The notes under the pieces: model-generated
What the model was told of the DNA's origin: nothing
Databases searched by the model: none
What the model saw: only the letters and a program-made list of their open reading frames with translations
DNA from: MAG-120802 sp049430265
Lineage (GTDB): Bacteria > Actinomycetota > Actinomycetes > Nanopelagicales > Nanopelagicaceae
Direction of reading: 5' to 3'
NCBI GenBank assembly: GCA_049430265.1
Contig: JBMTBW010000002.1
Coordinates: forward strand, 1 to 64,000
DNA length: 64,000 bases
Shown: positions 17,818 through 26,150 of the stretch, one piece after another
Numbering within the stretch: position 1 is the stretch's first letter
Layout: every line of letters begins with the position of its first letter
Translations under genes and position numbers: made by a program

Positions 17818-18336
17818 ATGGCAGAGAAAAAAGGTCGCCCAACACCAAAGCGCAAAGAGGCAGAGCAATCAAGAGTGATCAATCGTCTTGCTCCTGCTGC
17901 TAATAAAGAAGCAAAGAAATTGCAGAAGGCGCAGGCTCGCATTCTGCGCGCTCAACAGCGTGATGCCTATATGCGCGGTGATGAGAACGCGCTTCCACCA
18001 AGAGATAAGGGACCGGTAAGGCGCTTCATAAGAAATTATGTTGATTCAAGGCGCTCCGTTGGAGAATTCTTTCTTCCAATTATTGTTCTAGTTTTATTTA
18101 TGACTTTAATTCCGGTGATGTATATCCAATTTGCTGCTATTGCTCTGATGTATTCGGCACTAATTTTCTCCGTAGTTGATGGATATTTTCTCTCAAGGCG
18201 AATCAAGCGTGAGGTAAGTACGCGCTTTCCTGGCGAGACGCTTAAAGGCCTTGGAATGTATGGCTGGCTGCGCTCTACCCAGATTAGAAGGCTTCGAGCC
18301 CCACTTCCTCAAGTTAAGCGGGGCGAGAAAATTTAG
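17818..18336 (+). CDS. DUF3043 family membrane protein
   Basis: A 172-residue actinobacterial protein with a very basic N-terminus (about residues 1-85, rich in Lys, Arg and Ala, including RRFIRNYVDSRRSVGEFFLP) followed by two membrane helices near 83-125 and a basic tail. This matches the uncharacterised DUF3043 family often found near nadA or respiratory genes. The polar part probably lies in the cytoplasm and may bind nucleic acid or acidic lipids, but nothing in the sequence proves it. It lies six bases after nadA and abuts the end of the convergent aldo/keto reductase gene. Confidence 0.8.
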   Translation: MAEKKGRPTPKRKEAEQSRVINRLAPAANKEAKKLQKAQARILRAQQRDAYMRGDENALPPRDKGPVRRFIRNYVDSRRSVGEFFLPIIVLVLFMTLIPVMYIQFAAIALMYSALIFSVVDGYFLSRRIKREVSTRFPGETLKGLGMYGWLRSTQIRRLRAPLPQVKRGEKI

Positions 18337-19338
18337 TTAAGCCCTTGGGTTTGGGCTTACAGTTTTTGCAGCATCTCTTTCGGGAAGATTTCCAAGCGCA
18401 TCATCGATTGCCTTCATCGTTTCACTACTTAACTTAACTCCTGAGGCTTTAACATTTTCCTTAATCTGAGAAGGCTTAGTTGCTCCGATGATTGCAGATG
18501 AAATATTTGGATTTTGCAGGACCCAGGCCACAGCTAACTGAGCTTGAGTAAGACCTTCTTTTTCTGCAATTGGCTTTAATTTCTCTACTGCAGTTAAAAC
18601 ATCATCTTTCATCCAGCGCGAGATCATATTTGCGCCGCCTTTTTTATCAGTAGCCCTTGATCCCTTAGGTGGTTTCTTGCCCGGTAAATACTTTCCAGTT
18701 AGCGCCCCTTGAGCAATTGGCGACCAGACTATGTGGCCAATACCTTCATTGCGACATAGCGGATCAACCTTGCTCTCGATAACTCTCCAGAGCATTGAGT
18801 ATTGCGGCTGGCTGGAGACAAAGCGGGTATAGCCCTTGGCATCTTGAATTTTAAGAGCGCTACTAATTTGCGTTGCATCCCACTCTGAAAATCCAATGTA
18901 GTGAACTTTGCCTTGGCGAATTAAGTCATCAAATGCCGACAAGCTCTCCTCAAGTGGGGTCTCATAATCAAAGCGGTGCATCTGATAGAGATCTAGATAA
19001 TCGGTATTTAAGCGCTTAAGAGAGGCGTGAACTGATTCCATAATGTGTTTGCGTGATAGGCCTCTATCGTTTTTTCCGCTTCCAGTTGGCCAATAAACCT
19101 TGGTGAAGAGCTCATAAGACTCTCTTCTAATTCCCTTGAGAGCTTTGCCCATCACGCTCTCAGCGCGGGTTCCGGCATAGACATCAGCGGTGTCAAAAGT
19201 AGTAATACCTAAGTCATAAGCAGTTCTAACGCATTTAATTGCCGCATCTTGCTCAACTTGCGAGCCATGAGTAATCCAGTTGCCATAAGTAATCTCTGAG
19301 ATATACATGCCAGAGCTGCCAAGTTTTCTATATTCCAT
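18337..19338 (-). CDS. Aldo/keto reductase (potassium-channel beta-subunit-like clade)
   Basis: A 333-residue NADPH-dependent TIM-barrel oxidoreductase. Catalytic tetrad positions are visible: Asp in TFDTADVYA (about 50), Tyr55 in the same segment, Lys in ELFTKVYWP (about 87) and His in YQMHRFDYETPLEE (about 122). The C-terminal GATKPSQIKENVKA matches the cofactor-phosphate loop of the AKR6/AKR-like clade. It may reduce aldehydes; the natural substrate is unknown. TAGGCT lies 12 to 7 bases before the ATG, implying a leaderless single-gene transcript. It is divergent from the riboswitch-led ECF operon. Confidence 0.88.
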   Translation of the reverse strand: MEYRKLGSSGMYISEITYGNWITHGSQVEQDAAIKCVRTAYDLGITTFDTADVYAGTRAESVMGKALKGIRRESYELFTKVYWPTGSGKNDRGLSRKHIMESVHASLKRLNTDYLDLYQMHRFDYETPLEESLSAFDDLIRQGKVHYIGFSEWDATQISSALKIQDAKGYTRFVSSQPQYSMLWRVIESKVDPLCRNEGIGHIVWSPIAQGALTGKYLPGKKPPKGSRATDKKGGANMISRWMKDDVLTAVEKLKPIAEKEGLTQAQLAVAWVLQNPNISSAIIGATKPSQIKENVKASGVKLSSETMKAIDDALGNLPERDAAKTVSPNPRA

Positions 19339-19400
19339 AACTAGAGCCTAGCGCCTCCTTGCGCTTTAGCCACTTTCCTGATTAATTAACCCCCACAACT

Positions 19401-19547
19401 TAATAGCTTTTTGGAATGGGGAAGTCGGTGAAAATCCGACGCTGACCCGCAACCGTGAGCCCGCTAGAAATTGAGCAGGTAAGTCGGATTACCACCCAAG
19501 AAGCATCTTTACCACCCGTCGTGGTTTACGGGGCGGAAGTTTTTTTT
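19401..19547 (+). promoter_or_regulatory. Cobalamin riboswitch with probable terminator platform
   Basis: The core reads GGGGAAGTCGGTGAAAATCC at 19418-19437, then CGCTGACCCGCAACCGTGAG and, after a variable stem, GTCGGATTACC near 19483-19493. These match the conserved blocks of the adenosylcobalamin-type (cob) riboswitch. Downstream, CCCGT and ACGGG (about 19515-19533) can pair, and eight Ts follow at 19540-19547, so regulation by transcription termination is likely. It precedes the ECF transporter genes and implies their repression by cobalamin. Confidence 0.92.
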
Positions 19548-19586
19548 CGCCATCGTGAGCCCTTTTCTACTATTGAAAGGTTCACA

Positions 19587-20261
19587 GTGCTTAGCAGATT
19601 TATAAATCTAAATGTTCTAAAAACTTATCCAAAGTTAATCGCACTCTCAATATTAATCCTTAGCCTTTTTGCTCCAATTCCTTCTCATGGTGCAAAGGGA
19701 TACCGCTATTGGGGATATTTCCAAGCAGCAGCTGGAGCAAGCACTTGGAGCGCTGCAATGACTGGCCCATCTGTTGAAGTTAAAGATGGCGATGTCGAAG
19801 GGTGGGCATTTGTCTTTAGCTCAAATGACATTCCAGCAATTGAACCAATGATGGATCCTGATTTCGCAACTCTTTGCGGCCAAACTCCAGAGAGTTCAGG
19901 AAAGATTAGAGTTGGTTTAGTTGTTGATTTTGGAGCTGGCAATATTGCCCCAGATGGCGAAGTTCCTAATGAGTTCTTCTCAGATTGTGTCGTAGTTGAT
20001 AAAGGCTCAGTCGGCCTTGATGTATTAGAGGCAGCACTTAATGTAAGAGCTGGAGATTCTGGACTTATCTGCGGCATTGCTGGATATCCTGCAAGTGAGT
20101 GCGGCGCTGAAATTGATGAGCCAGTAGCGCAGGAAGTAGTAGCGATTGAGGCAACTTCCGAGCCAGAACTAAACTCTAGCCAGAGCGCTCCAATTCTCCT
20201 TGCAGTTCTAGGACTCTTTTTACTAAGTGCATTCTTTCTCAATCGCCGGCGCACTAAATAA
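19587..20261 (+). CDS. Secreted, C-terminally anchored SCO2322-like protein of the B12 ECF operon
   Basis: The protein has an N-terminal signal segment (hydrophobic LIALSILILSLFAPIPSHGA), an extracytoplasmic part starting YRYWGYFQ with TWSAAMTGPSVEVKDGDVEGWAF, and a C-terminal membrane helix ending in RRRTK. I recognise it as resembling the SCO2322 family found with cobalamin-regulated ECF genes in Actinobacteria; this is from memory. The frame is open from 19455, inside the riboswitch, so I chose GTG 19587, which has GAAAGG six bases upstream and gives 224 residues. It may present cobalamin to the transporter. That role is inferred from context only. Confidence 0.72.
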   Translation: MLSRFINLNVLKTYPKLIALSILILSLFAPIPSHGAKGYRYWGYFQAAAGASTWSAAMTGPSVEVKDGDVEGWAFVFSSNDIPAIEPMMDPDFATLCGQTPESSGKIRVGLVVDFGAGNIAPDGEVPNEFFSDCVVVDKGSVGLDVLEAALNVRAGDSGLICGIAGYPASECGAEIDEPVAQEVVAIEATSEPELNSSQSAPILLAVLGLFLLSAFFLNRRRTK

Positions 20262-20277
20262 AAAGAAAATTAATTAA

Positions 20278-21120
20278 ATGATTGAGATGCTCAGGGCCAG
20301 CAAAGAGAGTTTTCACCCACTCTTCTGGTGGCTTTGGGCGCTTACTCTTCTTGTGATTCTTCTCCTCTCTGATTCAACACTTACTTCTATTTCAATATCT
20401 ATCGGAGCAGTTGCTCTAGTGCTCATGAAACGAAGTAATACCTATTGGTATCAATCCTTTAGATGGTCGCTCCGGCTTGCAGCACTAGCCTTCACGCTTC
20501 GAATGGCTATCGGAGTAATTATTGGAGTTCCGATGCCCGGGCAAGTGCTCTTTACTATCCCAAGCATCAAACTTCCAGATCTATTTGTTGGAATAAGACT
20601 CGGTGGCGATGTCACCTCACAGCGACTCTCTACTGCATTTGATGAAGCGACTTTGCTTGTTGCGCTGATTCTTATCTTTGCTGCCGCGAGCGCGCTAAGT
20701 AATCCTCATGAACTGCTGCGAGTTCTGCCGCGAAAATATTATGGAATAGGGCTTGCAACAGTAATTGCTAGCTCAGTTGCGCCGCAGAGCGCTAGAAGTA
20801 TTGAAAGAGTAAGAGCGGCAAGACGACTAAGGGGTGAGAGCTCAACTGGCATCGTTTCTTTGAGAAAAGTCGGCATACCTGTTTTGGAAGAATCTTTAGA
20901 GCGGTCAATAGATCTTGCCGCCTCTCTAGAATCTAGAGGTTATGGATATTTTCCAAATCCAAGTCGATATCGTCCGCAGAGCTGGCGCTTTCGAGAGACG
21001 ATTGCCCTTGCAGCACCGATTTATGCTTTGATTTTTCTCTTTCTAGTGCCAGCAGTCTCAAGCGCACTATTAGCGGGGCTAGTCGTAATTGCAGTAATAA
21101 CTCCTGGATTTATCTCGTGA
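20278..21120 (+). CDS. ecfT: ECF transporter transmembrane component EcfT (CbiQ family)
   Basis: The 280-residue integral membrane scaffold couples ATPases to the substrate-binding S component. Membrane helices occupy the first 120 residues and the C-terminus. Two short coupling-helix motifs of the Ala-Arg-Gly type are visible: RVRAARRLRGES near 181-192 and AASLESRGYGYF near 215-226. It lies 16 bases after the secreted protein gene and its TGA overlaps the GTG of the ATPase gene. The riboswitch upstream points to cobalamin as cargo. Confidence 0.88.
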   Translation: MIEMLRASKESFHPLFWWLWALTLLVILLLSDSTLTSISISIGAVALVLMKRSNTYWYQSFRWSLRLAALAFTLRMAIGVIIGVPMPGQVLFTIPSIKLPDLFVGIRLGGDVTSQRLSTAFDEATLLVALILIFAAASALSNPHELLRVLPRKYYGIGLATVIASSVAPQSARSIERVRAARRLRGESSTGIVSLRKVGIPVLEESLERSIDLAASLESRGYGYFPNPSRYRPQSWRFRETIALAAPIYALIFLFLVPAVSSALLAGLVVIAVITPGFIS

Positions 21121-22724
21121 TTACCTTCTCTAGCGTCTCCTTGATCTATCCCAACGCGCAGCGAACGATTGTGGAAGACATATCTTTTACAGTTAATGAA
21201 GGAGAGTTACTTCTTCTAATAGGACACACAGGAGCAGGTAAGAGCTCGCTTCTCAAACTAATCAATGGCCTTATCCCGCATCACACTGGAGGAATTCTCA
21301 CCGGCGAAATTAGTGTGGCCGGCAGGAGTACTAGAGCGCTAAAGCCTGGTGAGTTGGCAGATGTAGTAGGAATTGTTGGCCAAAATCCCATCAATGGTTT
21401 TGTCTCAGACATCGTTGAAGATGAGATCGCCTTTGGCCTTGAGAGCCTTGGAATTGCCCCGGAGATTATGCGAAAGCGTGTTGAAGAAGTGCTAGATCTT
21501 CTTGCACTTGCACCTTTGCGAAGAAGAAATATCTCAGAGCTAAGTGGCGGCGAGCAACAGAGAGTGGCAATTGCTGCAGCCCTTGTTACAAATCCAAAGG
21601 TTCTCCTTCTTGATGAACCAACGAGCGCCCTTGATCCAATTGCAGCAGAGGAGGTCCTCTCCATTCTCCATCGCCTTGTTCACGATCTTGGACTTACGGT
21701 GATTTTGGCAGAACATAGACTAGAAAGAGTTATTGGATTTGTTGATCGAATTATTCTGATTCACGGAGATGGCTCAGTTGATCTTGGACCTGCAAGGCAG
21801 ATATTAAGTAGCTCTCCAATTGCCCCTCCCCTAGTTGAGTTAGCAAAGAAATTGGAGCTTGGTGAAATACCGCTCTCTATCCGTGAATTTCGCAAAATTG
21901 CCCCAGAAATATCTGAAGCGCCAACCAAAGCCATTGAGAAACTTAAGGGCGATGCAATATTAACTATTAACTCGGTTAGCGCTTCATATGATCAAAGTCA
22001 GTCAAGTAAAGCTCTTGACGATGTAAATATTCAAATAAGTGGCGGCGAGATTGTTGCGCTAATGGGAAGAAATGGCGCAGGAAAGACCACCTTACTTAAA
22101 TGCGCGGTTGCACAAGCTCCCCTAACTAAAGGTGAGGTTAGAGTAAAACAGAGAGATCCCAAGAGTTTTACAGATAAAGAGTTAATCAGATTTGTTGGAT
22201 ATATCCCGCAAGATGCCGGCGATCTTCTCTACGGCCAATCAATAAAGCAAGAATGTGATTTAGCTGATCTTGATAATGGAGTTGAACCTGGAACTACCCT
22301 TGCCATCTATAAAGAGTTGATGAAGATTCCAAGCCTTAATTCACACCCAAGAGATATTTCAGAGGGGCAGCGCCTTGGCCTTGCACTAAGCATCATCCTT
22401 TCTGCGCAGCCAGCTCTAGTCATACTCGATGAACCAACTAGAGGTCTTGATTATGAAGCCAAGAAAGTGCTTATAAAGATACTAAAGCAGATTGCCTCAA
22501 GCCTTAATCGTGCAGTGTTGATATCAACTCATGATGTCGAACTAGTTGCTGAGGTGGCAGACCGGGTTATTTTTCTTGCAGATGGTGAGGTAATTGCAGA
22601 TGGCAGTAGTAGAGAAGTGCTTAAAGCCTCCCCTGCCTTTGCCCCGCAAGTTTCTAAAGCTCTTCCCAATAACAGCTGGCTCTCACTAAGCGATGTAGAA
22701 AGATATTTAAGTGAGAAAAACTAG
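21117..22724 (+). CDS. ecfA: ECF transporter ATPase with two fused ABC domains
   Basis: The 535-residue protein contains two complete ATPase domains. The first has Walker A GHTGAGKSS near 36-44, signature LSGGEQQRVAIA near 142-153 and Walker B LLLLDEPTSALDP. The second has GRNGAGKTT near 315-323, a divergent signature ISEGQRLGLA and LVILDEPTRGLD. The two replace separate EcfA and EcfA' subunits. The GTG start overlaps the ecfT stop and the end overlaps the next gene by 14 bases, so the complex is made from one coupled transcript. The weaker second signature may mean asymmetric ATP sites. Confidence 0.92.
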   Translation: MITFSSVSLIYPNAQRTIVEDISFTVNEGELLLLIGHTGAGKSSLLKLINGLIPHHTGGILTGEISVAGRSTRALKPGELADVVGIVGQNPINGFVSDIVEDEIAFGLESLGIAPEIMRKRVEEVLDLLALAPLRRRNISELSGGEQQRVAIAAALVTNPKVLLLDEPTSALDPIAAEEVLSILHRLVHDLGLTVILAEHRLERVIGFVDRIILIHGDGSVDLGPARQILSSSPIAPPLVELAKKLELGEIPLSIREFRKIAPEISEAPTKAIEKLKGDAILTINSVSASYDQSQSSKALDDVNIQISGGEIVALMGRNGAGKTTLLKCAVAQAPLTKGEVRVKQRDPKSFTDKELIRFVGYIPQDAGDLLYGQSIKQECDLADLDNGVEPGTTLAIYKELMKIPSLNSHPRDISEGQRLGLALSIILSAQPALVILDEPTRGLDYEAKKVLIKILKQIASSLNRAVLISTHDVELVAEVADRVIFLADGEVIADGSSREVLKASPAFAPQVSKALPNNSWLSLSDVERYLSEKN

Positions 22725-23517
22725 AACTATTGCTTCAATACTTTCCTGGCTTCCAATATTTATTGGATCTATTCTCGGACTTCTTGCATTCACTTGGCCG
22801 CTCTTTATTCCTGAGAGTAATTTCTTTCTATTAAAGCCAGACTCTGCTCGATTCTTAGCTTTGTTTATCGCACTTCTGGCAGTTTTAGTGATTTCATTGG
22901 AGATATCAAGAGGGGCTCTCGATAGCAAGATCGTTGCACTCCTTGGAGTTCTCGCCGCCTTAATAGCAGCCCTGCGGCTAGTGGGAGCTGGCGCAGTGGG
23001 CGTTGAACCGATGTGGTTTCTCCTAATTATTTCAAGCTACATCTTTGGATCAAAGTTTGGATTCTCACTTGGAGTTATCTCGATGGCCGTCTCTGCAGTA
23101 ATTAGCGGAGGAATTGGACCTTGGCTTTCATTTCAAATGCTGGCTGCGGGATGGATTGGCTTGTTTGCTGGTTTATTTTCCAAGAAGATCACCAAACGTT
23201 TTGAAATAATCACACTTGTAATAATTGGAGTTATCAGCTCCCTTCTCTTTGGTGCGCTCATGGATCTTCAGCTCTGGCCTTGGATTGCATCCACCAATAC
23301 TCAGTTAGGTTTTATCGCCGGCGCACCGCTTATGGAAAATCTCTCGCGCTATCTAACTTTTCACTTAGCAACAGCTATGGCTTGGGATATCCCAAGAGCT
23401 ATCACTACCGCGCTTTTGATCGCTCTTAGCGCCAGGGCTCTACTGGCATCACTTTCTAGAGCCTCAATGAGAATGGGCCTTACTTCACCTTCGATGGTTG
23501 AAAAGGTAAACGTTTAA
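22711..23517 (+). CDS. ECF transporter substrate-binding (S) component, probable cobalamin specificity
   Basis: A 268-residue membrane protein with about six helices and the glycine-rich segment SKFGFSLGVISMAVSAVISGG common to ECF S components. The riboswitch and gene order suggest cobalamin binding, like the CbrT group, though the substrate cannot be read from residues. Its start is GTG 22711 inside the end of ecfA. Its last 38 bases overlap the convergent gcvT gene. There is no corrin-ring synthesis gene in the window, so salvage from the environment is plausible. Confidence 0.82.
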   Translation: MRKTRTIASILSWLPIFIGSILGLLAFTWPLFIPESNFFLLKPDSARFLALFIALLAVLVISLEISRGALDSKIVALLGVLAALIAALRLVGAGAVGVEPMWFLLIISSYIFGSKFGFSLGVISMAVSAVISGGIGPWLSFQMLAAGWIGLFAGLFSKKITKRFEIITLVIIGVISSLLFGALMDLQLWPWIASTNTQLGFIAGAPLMENLSRYLTFHLATAMAWDIPRAITTALLIALSARALLASLSRASMRMGLTSPSMVEKVNV

Positions 23518-24580
23518 TTACTCCTTGGCTAATGCGGCCTCGGATATCGATAAATACCTGGCTTTCAAGTGGAATCTGACTATCAAATAGTCCTAGAGCG
23601 ATGCCACTCTTTAACGAGGGTGAGAAGGTGCCACTTGTTACATAACCAATTTTCTTGCCATCCTCGTCTTTGATCTCCATCCCAGCTCTAGGAATACCGC
23701 GATCGCTAATTAAAATTGCTGCAAGCCTTCTATGTCTCTTTTCTGCGCGTTGCTTTTCAAGAACGCTCTTTCCCCAGAACTCTTTATCAAATGCCACTGC
23801 CCATGAAGCACTTGCCTCCACTGGAGTTATATCAGTTGAGAGTTCATGGCCATGAAGGGCATATCCCATCTCAGTTCTTAACGTATCGCGAGCGCCAAGT
23901 CCTACAGGAAGTCCGGAATACTTCTTTACTTTCTCTAGAAGTAAATCCCAGATTTTTCTCGCATTTGCCCAAGAGGTAAGAATTTCATAGCCATGCTCTC
24001 CGGTATATCCGGTTCGACAGATGATTAGCGCTTCGGAGTCCAACTGACTTTCCATAAATGACATGTATTCAAGATTTACATCGATGCCAAGATCTTTTAA
24101 GACATCAAGTGATTTCATACCTTGCAAGGCAAAGAGAGCATAATGTTCATGTAAATTCTTAATCTCAAGTGTGCTTGGCGCTTCTTTACCCATCTGATCT
24201 AAAACCTGCTGGCAGTTTGCGGCATTTGGAATGAGTAGAAAGTGGGTACTTGAGTAGCGATAAATGATTAGATCATCAATTACTCCACCGTTATCTCTCT
24301 GGCAGAGAAGAGTGTATTGAGCTTGACCATCTGAGATTTTTCTCAAGTCATTAGTAAAAATCGAATTTAAGTAATCCAGGGCCCCCTCGCCTATTACTGA
24401 AGCTTTACCAAGATGGGAGACATCAAAGAGGCCCACGGTATTTCTAACCGCATTATGCTCATTTAAAACCCCACCACCATTTGCTGCCGGGTATTCGATC
24501 GGCATCTGCCATCCCCCAAAATCAGCGACTTTGGCCCCAGAATCAAGATGGAACTGGTGTAATGGCGAATATTTGCTCAC
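23480..24580 (-). CDS. gcvT: Glycine cleavage system aminomethyltransferase GcvT
   Basis: GcvT (T protein) transfers the methylene group from aminomethyl-lipoyl H protein to tetrahydrofolate. The 366-residue length is normal, and VGLFDVSHLGKASVIG near 48-63, TGYTGEHGYEI near 189-199 and GLGARDTLRTEMGYALHGHEL near 227-247 are family hallmarks. The start is GTG at 24580. A TAGGTT box lies 12 to 7 bases before it and overlaps the pepA promoter on the other strand. gcvH and gcvP are not in the window, but lipoate genes lie 9 kb away. Confidence 0.96.
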   Translation of the reverse strand: MSKYSPLHQFHLDSGAKVADFGGWQMPIEYPAANGGGVLNEHNAVRNTVGLFDVSHLGKASVIGEGALDYLNSIFTNDLRKISDGQAQYTLLCQRDNGGVIDDLIIYRYSSTHFLLIPNAANCQQVLDQMGKEAPSTLEIKNLHEHYALFALQGMKSLDVLKDLGIDVNLEYMSFMESQLDSEALIICRTGYTGEHGYEILTSWANARKIWDLLLEKVKKYSGLPVGLGARDTLRTEMGYALHGHELSTDITPVEASASWAVAFDKEFWGKSVLEKQRAEKRHRRLAAILISDRGIPRAGMEIKDEDGKKIGYVTSGTFSPSLKSGIALGLFDSQIPLESQVFIDIRGRISQGVIKRLPFQPSKVK

Positions 24581-24597
24581 TCCAATAACCTAGCCCA
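24581..24597. promoter_or_regulatory. Bidirectional symmetric -10 element between gcvT and pepA
   Basis: The 17-base gap contains TAACCTA at 24586-24592. Rightward, TAACCT (24586-24591) lies 12 to 7 bases before the pepA ATG. Leftward, the complement reads TAGGTT (24592-24587), 12 to 7 bases before the gcvT GTG. The boxes share five base pairs, and the two presumed start sites, which are the start codons themselves, are 18 bases apart. Neither gene has a Shine-Dalgarno. Confidence 0.7.
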
Positions 24598-26103
24598 ATG
24601 CCTACAACATTGCCCACTATCTCAGCCTCCGATAACTCAGTAATAGATGAAGTCCTAGTTCTGGGCTTTGCTCTAGATAAAAAGAGCAAGAAGTTTTCTA
24701 TATTAAGCGGCGAGCTTCGAGTAGATCAGGGACCACTGCTTCAAGCCCTTACTGATCTTGGGGCAAGTGGGGCAAGTGATGAGGTAATTAAGCTTCCAGG
24801 AAGTGCAAGTAAGTTAATTCTTTTAACAGCGCTAACTCTTAAGGCCGATGGCTCAATTGCCCATGAAGTATTGCGAAGAGCTGCTGGAGCTGCTGCAAGA
24901 TCTCTTGCTGGAACTACCTCAGCAACTTTCGCTCTGCCACAAGCTTCAAAACAAGATTTCCAAGCAATAGCTGAAGGAGCCCTGCTTGGCGCATACACCT
25001 TTGATGAATTTAGAGGAAGTTCTAAGGCTGATAGAAAACCCGCACTAAAGAAAATCACGATTTACTCGAAGAAGGCAAAAGATAAGAGTTTTCTCCAGGC
25101 AATAAAGCGCGCGGAGATAATTGCTAAATACACCCATCTAACGAGAGATTTAATCAACACTCCACCAAGTCATCTAACTCCAGATTCTTTTTCACTTCGA
25201 TTCAAAAAGCTTGCTGCATCACTTGGCGTTAAAGTAGAAATACTCAATGAGACTCAATTAATTAAGGGCGGTTATGGCGGAATAATTGGCGTAGGTCAAG
25301 GTTCTGCTAATCCTCCTCGTTTACTTCGCCTCTCTTATAGCGGCAAGGGCGCTAAGAAGCGTTATGCATTTATTGGAAAAGGAATCACATTTGATACTGG
25401 AGGCCTTGCCCTAAAGCCTGCTCAAGGTATGGAGGCAATGAAATCTGATATGAGTGGAGCAGCTGCAGTCTGCGCTGCTGTATTAGCAATTGCTGAACTA
25501 AAACTTCCCATCAATGTTGATGCTTGGGCGGCCCTGGCAGAAAATATGGTTAGCGATAAAGCCACCAGGCCAAGTGACATCATCACAATTTACGGCGGTA
25601 AAACTGTTGAAGTATTAAATCCAGACGCAGAAGGTCGCCTAGTTCTTGCCGATGCCATGGTTCGCGCAGCAGAGGTTGGAAAGAAAGCTGGCGGTCTTGA
25701 TGGAATGGTCGATGTTGCAACTCTTACCGGAGCTCAGGTCGTTGCACTTGGAACGAGAACAAGTGCGGTAATGACAAACAATGAGAGTTTTAGAGAGCAG
25801 TTCTTAACTCTTGCAGAAATTACTGGAGAGGCATTCTGGCCAATGCCCCTTCCAGAAGAGCTTCGAGCATCTCTTGATTCCCCAGTTGCTGATATGGCAA
25901 ATATCGGTGATCGAATGGGCGGGATGTTAGTTGCTGGGCTTTTTCTAAAAGACTTTGTTGATTCAGAGCTGCCTTGGCTCCATCTCGATATTGCAGGTCC
26001 TGCCTACAACGAGGCAAAAGCACATGGATATACCCCAGTTGGCGGAACAGGTGTCGCACTTCGCACTCTAGTAGCCCTTGCCGAGTCATCAGCTGCCAAG
26101 TAA
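24598..26103 (+). CDS. pepA: Leucyl aminopeptidase PepA (M17)
   Basis: A 501-residue cytosolic metallo-aminopeptidase that trims N-terminal residues from peptides. The metal-binding region FIGKGITFDTGGLALKP near 256-272 and the signature NPDAEGRLVLADA near 341-353 are intact, the latter in place of the commoner NTDAEGRL. The C-terminal two thirds form the catalytic domain; the N-terminal third is the regulatory domain. Its TAACCT box is shared with gcvT. It opens the region leading to lpd and sucB, the same order I recall from other Actinobacteria. Confidence 0.95.
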   Translation: MPTTLPTISASDNSVIDEVLVLGFALDKKSKKFSILSGELRVDQGPLLQALTDLGASGASDEVIKLPGSASKLILLTALTLKADGSIAHEVLRRAAGAAARSLAGTTSATFALPQASKQDFQAIAEGALLGAYTFDEFRGSSKADRKPALKKITIYSKKAKDKSFLQAIKRAEIIAKYTHLTRDLINTPPSHLTPDSFSLRFKKLAASLGVKVEILNETQLIKGGYGGIIGVGQGSANPPRLLRLSYSGKGAKKRYAFIGKGITFDTGGLALKPAQGMEAMKSDMSGAAAVCAAVLAIAELKLPINVDAWAALAENMVSDKATRPSDIITIYGGKTVEVLNPDAEGRLVLADAMVRAAEVGKKAGGLDGMVDVATLTGAQVVALGTRTSAVMTNNESFREQFLTLAEITGEAFWPMPLPEELRASLDSPVADMANIGDRMGGMLVAGLFLKDFVDSELPWLHLDIAGPAYNEAKAHGYTPVGGTGVALRTLVALAESSAAK

Positions 26104-26150
26104 TGCTGGCAAGATAGGCTCAGAGATAAAGAATTATAGAAAGGTTTGAT

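Noticed and set aside
19455..19586. N-terminal extension of the secreted ECF-operon protein
   Set aside because: It lies inside the cobalamin riboswitch and its terminator; GTG 19587 has a Shine-Dalgarno and gives a proper signal peptide.
19706..20254. 182-residue antisense frame opposite the secreted ECF-operon protein
   Set aside because: It is Ser/Pro/Thr-rich without structure, has no start signal and is opposite a gene with a clear signal peptide and anchor.
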